Shown here piece after piece: positions 1 to 9,700 of a stretch of DNA of 64,000 bases (the first letter of the stretch is position 1; each line of letters opens with the position of its first letter). Source of the DNA: Bradyrhizobium sp. CCGB01. Its GTDB lineage: Bacteria > Pseudomonadota > Alphaproteobacteria > Rhizobiales > Xanthobacteraceae. The translations under genes and the position numbers were made by a program. The stretch spans positions 6,572,001 through 6,636,000 of the forward strand of contig NZ_JANADK010000001.1 in the NCBI RefSeq assembly GCF_024199795.1. Reading direction: 5' to 3'. The notes beneath the pieces were generated by a model, which searched no databases, was not told where the DNA came from, and was given only the letters and a program-made list of their open reading frames with translations.

Positions 1-1039
1 CACGCTGGGCTTCAGCCGCCACTTCCGGGCCAGTCCATAGATAAAGCAGCGGGCCGGCGACCGGAACCAGGGCCCCGAGGGCGCTCGCCGCAAGCACGTT
101 GAGGATCCAGGAGGACCGAAACAACAGTTCGGCTTTCCGATCGCTGGATTCTCTTTGCAAGGCGCTGAAAAACGGGAACAGGATTTCGCCGACTTTCAGG
201 ATGCCAATATACATCGCCTCTTCGAGCCGCTGCGCGATGGTATAAAATCCGACAAACTGCGGCTGCAACAGCGCGCCCAGCAGGTATCGATCCACCTGCC
301 CGGAGAGCAGCCCCCCACCTTGGGCGGCGAGTTGCCAGGATCCCACATTGACGAGATCGCCAAGCGGGCCGCGATGAAGCGCTGGACGCGCCAGCCATTC
401 GCCGAGCCGCAGGCGCGACAGCACGAACACCATCAGCAGACTTGTCGCAAAGCCCAGCGCCTGGCAGCCGAGAAACGTCGACGCCTGGGGCCAGGACGGG
501 ATCAGCACCACCATCGAGCCCGTCGCGACGACGGCGCTGGTAATGTTGATCGAGGAAATTTGCCGATAGTCCTGGCGCGCTGTGAACAGCGTGAGAAACA
601 CCGCCGAAAGGCACTGGCACAGCCACCCGACAGCACCCAGGGCAAAAGCGCGTCCGAGATCGTTGGCACTGTCGCCGCTCAGATGAAACGCAAGGCGCGC
701 GAGTGGCGGCCCAGCCACGACAAAGCCGATCACGATCAGCCCGCCGATCCCGACGGCCAGCAGCAACGCCGTGGCGAAGAAACGTCGGGCATCGTCGCGT
801 TCGGCAGGCGCCAGGCGGTGGGCAAGTTCACGCGCGGTCGATAATGCGAGGGCATTGCTGAATGCCAGAGCGGGCGCGAGACAGGCCATCACCAGACCGG
901 CGACGCCAAACGCGGCGAGGCCCAGCCGGAAGACGACGAACGGCAGGATCACCAGATTCAAGCCAACACCGATGACAAAGGCCGCCGCATTCCATGCGGA
1001 ATTTCCCAATAGACGAAAACTGCCGTCCGGCTCAGCCAT
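1..1039 (-). CDS. Wzx-like polysaccharide flippase, 3' end cut by window edge
   Basis: The reading frame from ATG gives a hydrophobic protein starting MAEPDGSFRLLGNSAWNAAA with about ten membrane segments in 346 visible residues, and it stays open to the window edge. The spacing of helices, the Arg between the first loops and the sequence LLSGQVDRYLLGALL resemble the MATE/PST polysaccharide exporter superfamily, whose members move lipid-linked sugar units across the inner membrane. It lies 41 bp after the DegT aminotransferase and reads in the same direction, so it is probably the last visible gene of that sugar operon. The family is a confident call; the substrate is inferred only from the neighbours. 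The C-terminus is missing. Confidence 0.8.
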   Translation of the reverse strand, partial: MAEPDGSFRLLGNSAWNAAAFVIGVGLNLVILPFVVFRLGLAAFGVAGLVMACLAPALAFSNALALSTARELAHRLAPAERDDARRFFATALLLAVGIGGLIVIGFVVAGPPLARLAFHLSGDSANDLGRAFALGAVGWLCQCLSAVFLTLFTARQDYRQISSINITSAVVATGSMVVLIPSWPQASTFLGCQALGFATSLLMVFVLSRLRLGEWLARPALHRGPLGDLVNVGSWQLAAQGGGLLSGQVDRYLLGALLQPQFVGFYTIAQRLEEAMYIGILKVGEILFPFFSALQRESSDRKAELLFRSSWILNVLAASALGALVPVAGPLLYLWTGPEVAAEAQR

Positions 1040-1080
1040 GTGGGCGATCGGGCCTCTGGTTGTCTTGATTGCTGCGGAAT

Positions 1081-2178
1081 TCAGAACGTTCGAATCAGAT
1101 GGATAACTTCGTTCTGCTGCTCCCGCGTGATCTCCGCGAACATCGGCAGTGACAATATCTGGCCCTGATCCTGATGCGCGTTCGGAAACTGCTCGGGGAG
1201 GTGCTTGAACCGTCCATAGGCAGCGAGGAACGGCAGCGCCGTCGGGTAGTTGATCGCGGTCTGAACTCCCTTGGCGCCGAGATACGCGGCCAGCGCATCA
1301 CGGCGCGGATGCTTGATCGTGTAGAGGTGATAGACATGCGTGCGGTCCCCCGCGATCGAAGGCACAACGACACCCTCGATCTGGTTGAGGCCGGCGTCGT
1401 AAACCTTTGCAGCCTCCTGGCGCGCCCGAGTCCAAGCCGGCAAATGCGGCAGCTTGGCCGACAGGATCGCGGCCTGCAGGCCGTCGAGCCGGCTGTTGAT
1501 GCCCTCGATCTGGTGCTGATGTTTGACGAGGCCGCCATGGCGAGCCAGCATGGTCATGTGCTCGGCCAACGCCTCGTCATTGGTGACGATGGCGCCGGCA
1601 TCGCCCATCGCGCCCAGGTTCTTTCCCGGATAGAACGAATAGGTCGCTGCCTGCCCGAAGGTGCCGATCTGCCGGCCCTTGTAGCGCGCCAGATGCGCCT
1701 GCGCGCAGTCTTCGATTACCCATAGCTTGTACTTGCGCGCTATCGCCATGATCGCATCCATGTCCGCCGGCTGCCCGTATAGATGCACCGGAATAATGCC
1801 GACCGTTCGCGGCGTAATCGCAGCTTCGATCGCCCCCGGGTCAATGGTGAAGCTCGCGCCGTCGGTGTCGCAAAATACCGGCGTTGCGCCGGCATGCGTG
1901 ATCATTGCGGATGTGCTGATCCACGAATGGGCTGTGGTGATGACCTCGTCGCCCGGCTGCACCTTGAGTGCCGTCATCGCAATATAGAGCGCGTCGGTCC
2001 CGTTGGCACAGGACACGCAATGCTTGATATCGACGGCTTTGGCGAAGTCCCGCTCGAAGGCATCGACGTACGGTCCGCGAATGAAGGAATTGTCGCGAAT
2101 TACCGCGGCAATTGCCGCGTCGATCTCGCCCTTGATGTTTTGATACTGTAGCTGCAGATCCGCATAAGGCACTGGCAT
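1081..2178 (-). CDS. DegT/DnrJ/EryC1/StrS-family sugar aminotransferase
   Basis: A 365-residue PLP-dependent aminotransferase of fold type I that puts an amino group on a nucleotide-linked keto sugar. The Schiff-base lysine is K186 in SFYPGKNLGAMGDAGA, and the PLP-ring aspartate is about D157 in VIEDCAQAH. The frame stays open a further 62 codons upstream, but the ATG chosen (MPVPYADLQLQY) has a clear GAAGGTGG ribosome site, starts 11 bp after the acyltransferase gene, and gives the usual family length. With the dehydrogenase and hexapeptide acyltransferase before it, it matches the WlbA-B-C / WbpB-D-E logic for 3-amino-3-deoxy uronic sugars. FdtB/QdtB-type deoxysugar aminotransferases are the main alternative. 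Confidence 0.92.
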   Translation of the reverse strand: MPVPYADLQLQYQNIKGEIDAAIAAVIRDNSFIRGPYVDAFERDFAKAVDIKHCVSCANGTDALYIAMTALKVQPGDEVITTAHSWISTSAMITHAGATPVFCDTDGASFTIDPGAIEAAITPRTVGIIPVHLYGQPADMDAIMAIARKYKLWVIEDCAQAHLARYKGRQIGTFGQAATYSFYPGKNLGAMGDAGAIVTNDEALAEHMTMLARHGGLVKHQHQIEGINSRLDGLQAAILSAKLPHLPAWTRARQEAAKVYDAGLNQIEGVVVPSIAGDRTHVYHLYTIKHPRRDALAAYLGAKGVQTAINYPTALPFLAAYGRFKHLPEQFPNAHQDQGQILSLPMFAEITREQQNEVIHLIRTF

Positions 2179-2189
2179 GAATCCACCTT

Positions 2190-2660
2190 CTAACTCCGGG
2201 GCGCCAACCGGCGCGCGGGATTTCCAGCATAAGTGCCGGCGGCCGCGATGTCCTTGGTCACAACCGAACCCGCCCCGATCACCACATCGTCGGCAATGCG
2301 CACCGGCATGATGGTGGCGTTGGAGCCGATCGATACCCGATTGCCAATCACCGTCTTCCGCCACAACGTTTTGTCGCCGCGGGCCGGGCCGCCGGTGGCG
2401 AAGGTATCATTGATAAACATTACGCCGTGGCCGACAAAACAATCCTCGCCGATCGTCACCAGTTCGCAGATGAAAGCGTGCGACTGCACGCGGGTTCGCG
2501 CGCCGACGACAGCGCCGGTCTGTATCTCGGTGAACGGACCGACGAAACAGTCATCCGCGATCTCGCACCCGTAGAGATTGCAGGGCTCGACTAATTTGAC
2601 CCGCTGACCGAATTTGACGTCCCGCACGCCAGCTTGGTGGACTTGGGGCCTGCCGCTCAC
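2190..2660 (-). CDS. Left-handed beta-helix (hexapeptide) N-acyltransferase, WlbB/WbpD-like
   Basis: A 156-residue protein made almost entirely of hexapeptide repeats (VKLVEPCNLYG, CEIADDCFVGPF, VVGARTRVQSHAF and so on), ending in NPARRL, the typical tail of sugar N-acetyltransferases with the left-handed parallel beta-helix fold. GTG is chosen as start because it overlaps the stop of the dehydrogenase gene in a GTGA junction, which points to translational coupling. Longer starts would run far into that gene. Family knowledge suggests transfer of an acyl group from acyl-CoA to the amine installed by the neighbouring aminotransferase. The acyl group cannot be read from the sequence. Confidence 0.9.
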   Translation of the reverse strand: MSGRPQVHQAGVRDVKFGQRVKLVEPCNLYGCEIADDCFVGPFTEIQTGAVVGARTRVQSHAFICELVTIGEDCFVGHGVMFINDTFATGGPARGDKTLWRKTVIGNRVSIGSNATIMPVRIADDVVIGAGSVVTKDIAAAGTYAGNPARRLAPRS

Positions 2661-3718
2661 GAGAGCACACCGAGCCTGCTCCGCCGCGGCTCGAAGCGAA
2701 GCGCAACTTCCTGCCCCGTCTCGATCGACTCGTAGAGGGCAGAGATGAGTTCGAGACTCTTGCGACCTTGCAACCCGTCGACCAGCGCGGCGCGTTGGTG
2801 CAGCAGACAATCTACCACGTGCTCATAGTAGGCCTGGTGTCCAAAGCCGTAGACGTTAGGCGGATTGACCGAATACCTCTCGACGACGACCTTGTCGATC
2901 GGCAGCTCATCGACGAAGCGCCAGTGCCTGATCTCGTTGACCGCAAAGCCGGCGATCTCCACAGCGCCCTTCTCTCCCAGGATTGAGAGAGAGCCTTCAA
3001 GATCCCTTGGCCGGACTGCGGTAGTTGCTTCGATGATTCCCAATGCACCGCTGCGAAACTTCAGGGTGGCCACAGCAGTATCTTCGGTTTCGACCTTGAC
3101 CAGCGCTGTCGTCGCCCGCGCATGGACGCTCACAACATCGCCGAAGAACCACTCTAGCATGTCGATGTGATGGCTGGCCTGGTTCGTGAGCACGCCGCCG
3201 TCATAGGCCCAAGTGCCACGCCAGGCATCCTGATCGTAATAGGTCTGGTCGCGACACCAGCGCACCCGCACCGTCCCGAGGACCAACCGTCCAAACCGGC
3301 CAGCTTCCAAAGCCTCACGGGCTTTCACGACTGGCACGTTGAACCTGTTTTGCTTGACTACGAATAGCTTGACACCGGCCTCGTCACAGGCGCGGATCAT
3401 GGCGTCCGCATCCTGCAACCGTAGGGCCATGGGCTTTTCAACGATCACGTGCTTGCCGGCCTTGGCGCAGGCGATCGCGTGCTGGGGGTGGAGCCCGCTG
3501 GGCGTAAGCACCGCGACGGCATCGATGTCCTTCTGCACTAGGAAGTCACTCAAATCGTAAAAGGCAGGGACGGAAAACCTTGATGCGACGGCATCGGCCC
3601 GTTCAGCAATCGTATCGCACACCGACACGAGCGTAGCACCCTTGATTTGGCCCCCACCGAGCAGGTCGGAATGACGCTTGGATATGCGTCCGCAACCGAG
3701 CAGTCCAAACCGAATCAT
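2657..3718 (-). CDS. Gfo/Idh/MocA-family NAD(P)-dependent sugar dehydrogenase, WlbA-like
   Basis: A 353-residue oxidoreductase with an N-terminal Rossmann fold (GLLGCGRISKRH, residues 5-16) and the family EKP motif (HVIVEKPMAL, lysine at about 95), followed by the C-terminal alpha/beta domain with WRGTWAYDGGVLTNQASHH. This form resembles the short WlbA proteins that oxidise C3 of UDP-GlcNAcA, making the keto substrate for the aminotransferase. It is the first gene of a four-gene operon: dehydrogenase, acyltransferase, aminotransferase, flippase. ATG follows a modest AGGA site. The substrate is inferred from gene context; a generic sugar dehydrogenase would look similar. Confidence 0.9.
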   Translation of the reverse strand: MIRFGLLGCGRISKRHSDLLGGGQIKGATLVSVCDTIAERADAVASRFSVPAFYDLSDFLVQKDIDAVAVLTPSGLHPQHAIACAKAGKHVIVEKPMALRLQDADAMIRACDEAGVKLFVVKQNRFNVPVVKAREALEAGRFGRLVLGTVRVRWCRDQTYYDQDAWRGTWAYDGGVLTNQASHHIDMLEWFFGDVVSVHARATTALVKVETEDTAVATLKFRSGALGIIEATTAVRPRDLEGSLSILGEKGAVEIAGFAVNEIRHWRFVDELPIDKVVVERYSVNPPNVYGFGHQAYYEHVVDCLLHQRAALVDGLQGRKSLELISALYESIETGQEVALRFEPRRSRLGVLS

Positions 3719-3980
3719 CAGCCGATCCTATTTGCGCGGATGAGAGGCAGCCGCATCGAGGCAAAGCCATATTAGCGGCAAAACTACCCAATGCGCCAGA
3801 TGTGCCCCGCGCCAAGGCACCTCCAGCACCGAGAAGCCACAAACGTCTTCCCAAGGGGCACGCTCTATACGAAAAAGCTTTTCGGGATCAAGTTACTGTG
3901 TAAAAAATCGCCACTTCTATATACTCAACCGACAGTGATGAGTGGGTACCTGAGGTGGAATCGGGCCCATCGGAGGCGCG

Positions 3981-4931
3981 ATGAACGCAAGCGATCTACT
4001 GAAGGTAGCATTATTGTACCACCGCTCTTTTCTGGCTATATTCGGATTGTCCTTTGCTGGCTTGCTCCTCTTCGTATTGACGGTTCCGAAGCAGCTGGTT
4101 GCTGTCAAAACAGTAGTGCAAGTCCCAACCTCCTTTACGAACGGAAAACCAGAGCCACTTGAGTCGGCCGATCAAATCGCCGGCCGTGCCGCCATGCTCT
4201 ACGGCCCAGCCGCTATAGATCGACTCCAAAGCAGTGGGGCGGCTTCTCCGGCTGTTGTGACCGCTTTGCTGGGTTCTGGTTATATTGGAGCAGGCATATC
4301 GATCGTGCTGTCGAGCACGATCGACAGCAGCGCTGAACAGATAGCCCGGAACTTCCAGCAGACCGTTGCCAAAGCTATAATAGCGGACGTAATGCCGGCC
4401 GCGGATGCGGCACGTCAACGGGCAGAACAGGTTCACCTGCTAGCGACCGAGAAGGTCGAGAACTTGACGAAGCAGCTCGCGATCAACGAAAAAAGGATCC
4501 AGAGCATCGGAGGCCTGATCGACGATCTCTGGAATCAAAGCGAAAACCTGAGAAGCGAGCTTTCGAAGACCTACCAGTCCGCCACGGCTGCCCTGGACAG
4601 CGAACTAAAGATCCGGGAGGTGCGGGAACAGAGGGTTGCAGTCGGCAACCTGTCCCTGAGCGCGATAAATGAGCGCTCGAATTTGACGGCTCAGAATGCC
4701 GCCTTGCAGCGGGAAAAGGATGCCGCCGCCGCCGAGGAGCTGAAAACCCGCCTGGACGAACAGCTATTCAGACGTCCTGCGATTTCCGACACGACCATAA
4801 CGCCAGCTACGTCGTCGTACCGCCGCTTGAGCCTGATTGGGATGGCTCTCGTAATTTCGGTCCTGGTGGCTTTTGCTGGTGTCGGGCTCGCTCACACGGC
4901 CGGAACGTTCAATCGCGGCCGCAATCATTGA
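3981..4931 (+). CDS. Wzz-like polysaccharide co-polymerase / chain-length determinant candidate
   Basis: A 316-residue protein with one membrane helix near the N-terminus (about residues 16-35), a long central helical region rich in Glu, Gln and Lys that should form a coiled coil (about 140-265), and a second membrane helix near the C-terminus (about 284-305). That topology, with both ends in the cytoplasm and a large periplasmic helix-rich domain, is that of polysaccharide co-polymerases controlling chain length. No tyrosine-kinase domain is attached. It is divergent from the amino-sugar operon and overlaps the next gene by 4 bp (TTGA). Similarity is by architecture more than motif, so the call is moderate. 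Base composition here is visibly lower in GC than further right. Confidence 0.6.
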   Translation: MNASDLLKVALLYHRSFLAIFGLSFAGLLLFVLTVPKQLVAVKTVVQVPTSFTNGKPEPLESADQIAGRAAMLYGPAAIDRLQSSGAASPAVVTALLGSGYIGAGISIVLSSTIDSSAEQIARNFQQTVAKAIIADVMPAADAARQRAEQVHLLATEKVENLTKQLAINEKRIQSIGGLIDDLWNQSENLRSELSKTYQSATAALDSELKIREVREQRVAVGNLSLSAINERSNLTAQNAALQREKDAAAAEELKTRLDEQLFRRPAISDTTITPATSSYRRLSLIGMALVISVLVAFAGVGLAHTAGTFNRGRNH

Positions 4932-6319
4932 CGCAAGTTGACACGCCGATTTCCCTGCGAACGCTGAGGAGCCGACATTTGGCCAGCCGACCGGCTTCAA
5001 GGAACCTTGAGGGCGGCCTTGCTGCGCTCCTTCTCGCCTACACTGCGATTTGCTGCGTTTCGCTGATGCACGTCGCCGGCTGGTATTCGGAATTCCATAT
5101 CTTTTTCGACCCAGGCAACCTTCATCAGGCTGCCTTGGCACTCAGCGTCCTGACCGGCATTTCATTTTTCTTTAGCATCGGCGAATTCAGCTTCGGCTAC
5201 TTCGTGTCTTTCTATTTGTACAACCTCGTCATGGGCTACATCTGGCTGAGTTATTTCTCGCACTTCGAGTACGATCTCGCTCTAGCTCGCCTTTCCGCCG
5301 TCGCATCTCTCCTTGCATTTCTTATACCCGCGGTTCTGATAACTGCTCCCCTTCCGCGGACATATGAGCTCTCGAGAAAGGCCTTTCACGAGCTTCCAAC
5401 GGCGATCCTAGTGCTGGCGGCTACCATCGTCGGCGTCGGAACCACATATGGCTTCAGGCTAGTCGGACTTCAGGAAATGTATAGCGCGCAACGCGACATA
5501 GCCTACCCGACGTGGTTAAACTATTTAATGGGCGCCACCTCGACGACGCTTCTGCCGTTCGCGTTTGCGTGTTTTGCCGGCAGGAGAGCACTTTGGAAGG
5601 CGGTCGCCTGCCTCATTGTGGCAAGTCTATTTTATCCGATCACTCTGAACAAATCCACCTTGCTCACGCCCGGGTGGCTGCTGTTCCTGGTTATCCTATT
5701 GGCATACTTTAAACCGCGAACGGTTGTGATCCTGTCGCTCCTGATCCCGGCAAGCACTGGCCTGCTTCTCTTGTTGTTCTTGGATAGAGGGGCAGGTGTA
5801 GTATTCGGTACGGTGAATTTCCGAATGCTCGCGATACCTGCGAGCATGTTCGACATTTACAATGACTATTTCTCGAAACACGACCTCACGTATTTCTGTC
5901 AGATATCGTTGCTCAAATTTTCCGATTGTCCCTATCAGGACCAATTGGGCGTAGTTTTCGCGAACAAGTACCATCTTGGCAATCTCAATGGCTCGCTCTT
6001 CGTCACCGAAGGTATAGCTTCAGTCGGCGTCACCCTGGCTCCAGCCTCTGCATTCGCTTGCGGTTTGCTCGTCGCACTCGCAAACAGGGCATCGGCCGGT
6101 CTGAAGCCCTCGTTTATCCTGACGTCCGCCGCCGTGCTGCCGCAAGTCTTCATGAACGTGCCGCTGTCAACGATTCTGCTGAGCCATGGGGGAGCGCTTC
6201 TTTTCCTGCTCTGGTACGTGTGCCCGAGAGATTTGGACGAGATCGCAGTGGAGAGCACTCCTTCGGAAGAGGTGGCCAACAGCCGCGTTGCTCCTGCGGC
6301 GTTTCCAGAGGCTCTGTAA
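4928..6319 (+). CDS. Polytopic membrane protein, possible Wzy-type polysaccharide polymerase
   Basis: A 463-residue protein with about ten to twelve predicted membrane segments from residue 28 to about 435 and a long soluble loop (about 305-350). It starts with TTG overlapping the stop of the Wzz-like gene in TTGA, implying coupled translation; a later start would lose the first helix. Wzy polymerases are poorly conserved, and pairing with a Wzz-like protein in a sugar cluster is the main reason for the suggestion. There is no diagnostic motif. AT-rich codons (TTATTTAATG, TTTCATTTTT) set it apart from the T2SS genes and fit horizontal acquisition. Confidence 0.5.
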   Translation: MTQVDTPISLRTLRSRHLASRPASRNLEGGLAALLLAYTAICCVSLMHVAGWYSEFHIFFDPGNLHQAALALSVLTGISFFFSIGEFSFGYFVSFYLYNLVMGYIWLSYFSHFEYDLALARLSAVASLLAFLIPAVLITAPLPRTYELSRKAFHELPTAILVLAATIVGVGTTYGFRLVGLQEMYSAQRDIAYPTWLNYLMGATSTTLLPFAFACFAGRRALWKAVACLIVASLFYPITLNKSTLLTPGWLLFLVILLAYFKPRTVVILSLLIPASTGLLLLLFLDRGAGVVFGTVNFRMLAIPASMFDIYNDYFSKHDLTYFCQISLLKFSDCPYQDQLGVVFANKYHLGNLNGSLFVTEGIASVGVTLAPASAFACGLLVALANRASAGLKPSFILTSAAVLPQVFMNVPLSTILLSHGGALLFLLWYVCPRDLDEIAVESTPSEEVANSRVAPAAFPEAL

Positions 6320-6386
6320 ACGCTTTTCAGGGCCGGATGATGGGGTGGTCTGCGAGTCTTCGTTGGTTTGGACCGTTAGGTTTGGA

Positions 6387-6625
6387 ATGGACGCAGCCTG
6401 AGCCGTACGACGGATTTGGGTCTTCACCGGCGCCGGCCATCGGCGGAACTGGAGCGACGAGGACAAGGCACGGATCATCGCGAGCGGCGGCTCGGTCCGT
6501 TCGGAGCATGGATTATCGCTCCCAACTGTTGTTTGAGTGGTGACGTCAGTTTAGGAGAAGCAGCGGACGGTCATTCCGGTGCGGGAGCAGTACAGTTTGT
6601 GCCGGCGGGTGATGGTGGCGATTAA
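6387..6625 (+). pseudogene. IS66-family TnpA (OrfA) remnant
   Basis: Translation in one frame gives MDAA, a stop, then AVRRIWVFTGAGHRRNWSDE followed by DKARIIA, which is the start of the small IS66 OrfA/TnpA protein (usual form RRI.VFTG..RRRWS.E.KA.IVAE). The rest is in shifted frames: HGLSL, then QLLFEW, a stop and RQFRRSS, corresponding to the helix-turn-helix end HGL.PQLLF.WRRQ. There is an early stop, an internal deletion and a frameshift, and no TnpB or TnpC follows. This explains most of the 400-bp gap after the Wzy-like gene. It is a dead fragment. Confidence 0.6.
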
Positions 6626-6723
6626 CGCCTAAAAGAACGCGCAGCCGACGTATCAAGCTGAATCAACTTACAATGGCCGATGTCGGACAAGCCATCAATC
6701 GCCGGGCGCGCCTGAGACTGCAG

Positions 6724-9700
6724 CTAGCGGATGATGTAGCCCTCGATATGACTGTCCGACCTAATCTCGTACATTTCACCAAATAGGCTGACCGCCTGCT
6801 GGTGTACCGCGGCTTCTTGCCATCCGTGGATCGCTGAGTCAGACACCAGAAAAGAACTTTGCGCGATTGGATGCGAGACCCGCGCGACTTGAGCGCTATT
6901 GTCCCAAGAGGGCCCGTCGGCGCTCCAGACCGTGTAGGGATCGGCGCCCGGCATCTTCCAGGCGAAGTCAAAGCCACTCGAACTCTGCTCCGCGCCAATC
7001 GGAACCGAAGGCGCAAACTGCCCGCTGACGAGAGCTCCATTGTATTTTAACGTTGAGCCCGAGCTGCCGTGTTCGTAATTGTTCCCGAGCTGGAGTAAAC
7101 TCGTCGACCCGAACGACTCGATTGTGGTGACGGGCCCCCCGATCGTTTCGTCTCCGTTCAGATCCTGGTGGAAGACCGTCTCCAGTGATTCAAGCACGCT
7201 GCTGCCGCCAGAGACGATCTCGGTCAGGTTTCCAGTATAATTGCCGTTCGCGTCAGTGCTCCAGACTGTATAATTATCCGTCCCAGGCGTCTTCCAGGCG
7301 AAGTCAAAACCACTTGCGGTCTGCTCCGCCCCTATTGGGGCCCAGGGTGCGAACTGCCCGAGCGTCACCAGGGATCCGTTGTACTTGAGCATCGGTCCGG
7401 CGTTACCGAGCTCATAGTTGTTCCCGACCTGAAGCAACGCCGTGGAACCGAACGATTCCACAGTCACGGAGGGCACCCCGATCGTGCCGTCGCCGTTCAG
7501 ATCCTGGTGGAAGACCGTCTCCAGTGATTCAAGCACGCTGCTGCCGCCAGAGACGATCTCGGTCAGGTTTCCAGTATAATTGCCGTTCGCGTCAGTGCTC
7601 CAGACTGTATAATTATCCGTCCCAGGCGTCTTCCAGGCGAAGTCAAAACCACTTGCGGTCTGCTCCGCCCCTATTGGGGCCCAGGGTGCGAACTGCCCGA
7701 GCGTCACCAGGGATCCGTTGTACTTGAGCATCGGTCCGGCGTTACCGAGCTCATAGTTGTTCCCGACCTGAAGCAACGCCGTGGAACCGAACGATTCCAC
7801 AGTCACGGAGGGCACCCCGATCGTGCCGTCGCCGTTCAGATCCTGGTGGAAGACCGTCTCCAGTGATTCAAGCACGCTGCTGCCGCCAGAGACGATCTCG
7901 GTCAGGTTTCCAGTATAATTGCCGTTCGCGTCAGTGCTCCAGACTGTATAATTATCCGTCCCAGGCGTCTTCCAGGCGAAGTCAAAACCACTTGCGGTCT
8001 GCTCCGCCCCTATTGGGGCCCAGGGTGCGAACTGCCCGAGCGTCACCAGGGATCCGTTGTACTTGAGCATCGGTCCGGCGTTACCGAGCTCATAGTTGTT
8101 CCCGACCTGAAGCAACGCCGTGGAACCGAACGATTCCACAGTCACGGAGGGCACCCCGATCGTGCCGTCGCCGTTCAGATCCTGGTGGAAGACCGTCTCC
8201 AGTGATTCAAGCACGCTGCTGCCGCCAGAGACGATCTCGGTCAGGTTTCCAGTATAATTGCCGTTCGCGTCAGTGCTCCAGACTGTATAATTATCCGTCC
8301 CAGGCGTCTTCCAGGCGAAGTCAAAACCACTTGCGGTCTGCTCCGCCCCTATTGGGGCCCAGGGTGCGAACTGCCCGAGCGTCACCAGGGATCCGTTGTA
8401 CTTGAGCATCGGTCCGGCGTTACCGAGCTCATAGTTGTTCCCGACCTGAAGCAACGCCGTGGAACCGAACGATTCCACAGTCACGGAGGGCACCCCGATC
8501 GTGCCGTCGCCGTTCAGATCCTGGTGGAAGACCGTCTCCAGTGATTCAAGCACGCTGCTGCCGCCAGAGACGATCTCGGTCAGGTTTCCAGTATAATTGC
8601 CGTTCGCGTCAGTGCTCCAGACTGTATAATTATCCGTCCCAGGCGTCTTCCAGGCGAAGTCAAAACCACTTGCGGTCTGCTCCGCCCCTATTGGGGCCCA
8701 GGGTGCGAACTGCCCGAGCGTCACCAGGGATCCGTTGTACTTGAGCATCGGTCCGGCGTTACCGAGCTCATAGTTGTTCCCGACCTGAAGCAACGCCGTG
8801 GAACCGAACGATTCCACAGTCACGGAGGGCACCCCGATCGTGCCGTCGCCGTTCAGATCCTGGTGGAAGACCGTCTCCAGTGATTCAAGCACGCTGCTGC
8901 CGCCAGAGACGATCTCGGTCAGGTTTCCAGTATAATTGCCGTTCGCGTCAGTGCTCCAGACTGTATAATTATCCGTCCCAGGCGTCTTCCAGGCGAAGTC
9001 AAAACCACTTGCGGTCTGCTCCGCCCCTATTGGGGCCCAGGGTGCGAACTGCCCGAGCGTCACCAGGGATCCGTTGTACTTGAGCATCGGTCCGGCGCTA
9101 CCGAGCTCATAGTTGCTCCCGACCTGAAGCAACGTCGTGGAACCGAACGACTCAAGGGCTATGGGGCCTAATTGGCTGAACAGCGTCGCACTCGTCACCG
9201 TGCCGTCGGCAAACTGGAAGTTCTCCAGCCCCGTCAGCATGTCGGTGCCGTCAGGTGAACCCGCGCGCTGGTCAACCAGCGTAAATGTCTGCGTCGCCGA
9301 ATTGTAAGAGATGCCGTAGTTCGCCCGATTGCCGGAATACACCGCCGTGTCGGTGCCGGCGCCGCCCATGATGGTGTCGTTGCCACCACCGCCGGTGATC
9401 GTATCGTTCCCGGACCCGCCGTTCAGCACGTTGGCGATGGCGTTGCCAATGATAGTGTCGTTGCCGGAGCCGCCGGTGGCATTGTCGATGTAGGAGCGCG
9501 CGTCGTTGTTGTAGAGATAGGCGTTGTAGACGTTGCCCGAGGCGGAATGGCCGTTGCCGAGATTGGCCAGTTGCACCGACGAGAACAGTGACGACGCACC
9601 CGGATTGAGATTGATGCTCAGGTTCGTCGTGTAGTTCGACAGATCGTAGGTATCGACGCCGCCGCCGTCCCAAACCGTCTCGTAGATGCGGTTGGCCGAG

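Noticed and set aside
155..844. A 229-codon plus-strand frame at the left edge
   Set aside because: Antisense to the flippase, whose frame gives membrane helices and continues to the edge.
3719..3980. Specific sigma-70 promoter between the divergent sugar operons
   Set aside because: TATACT is present but no -35 element lies at proper spacing; promoters must exist here but cannot be placed.
7185..9083. Six identical 67-codon plus-strand open frames at 339-bp spacing
   Set aside because: They are antisense shadows of the protease repeat; the minus-strand frame has the recognised domains and continuous coding.
7154..9097. CRISPR array
   Set aside because: The whole 339-bp unit is repeated with no variable spacers, and it is in frame within a protein-coding gene.
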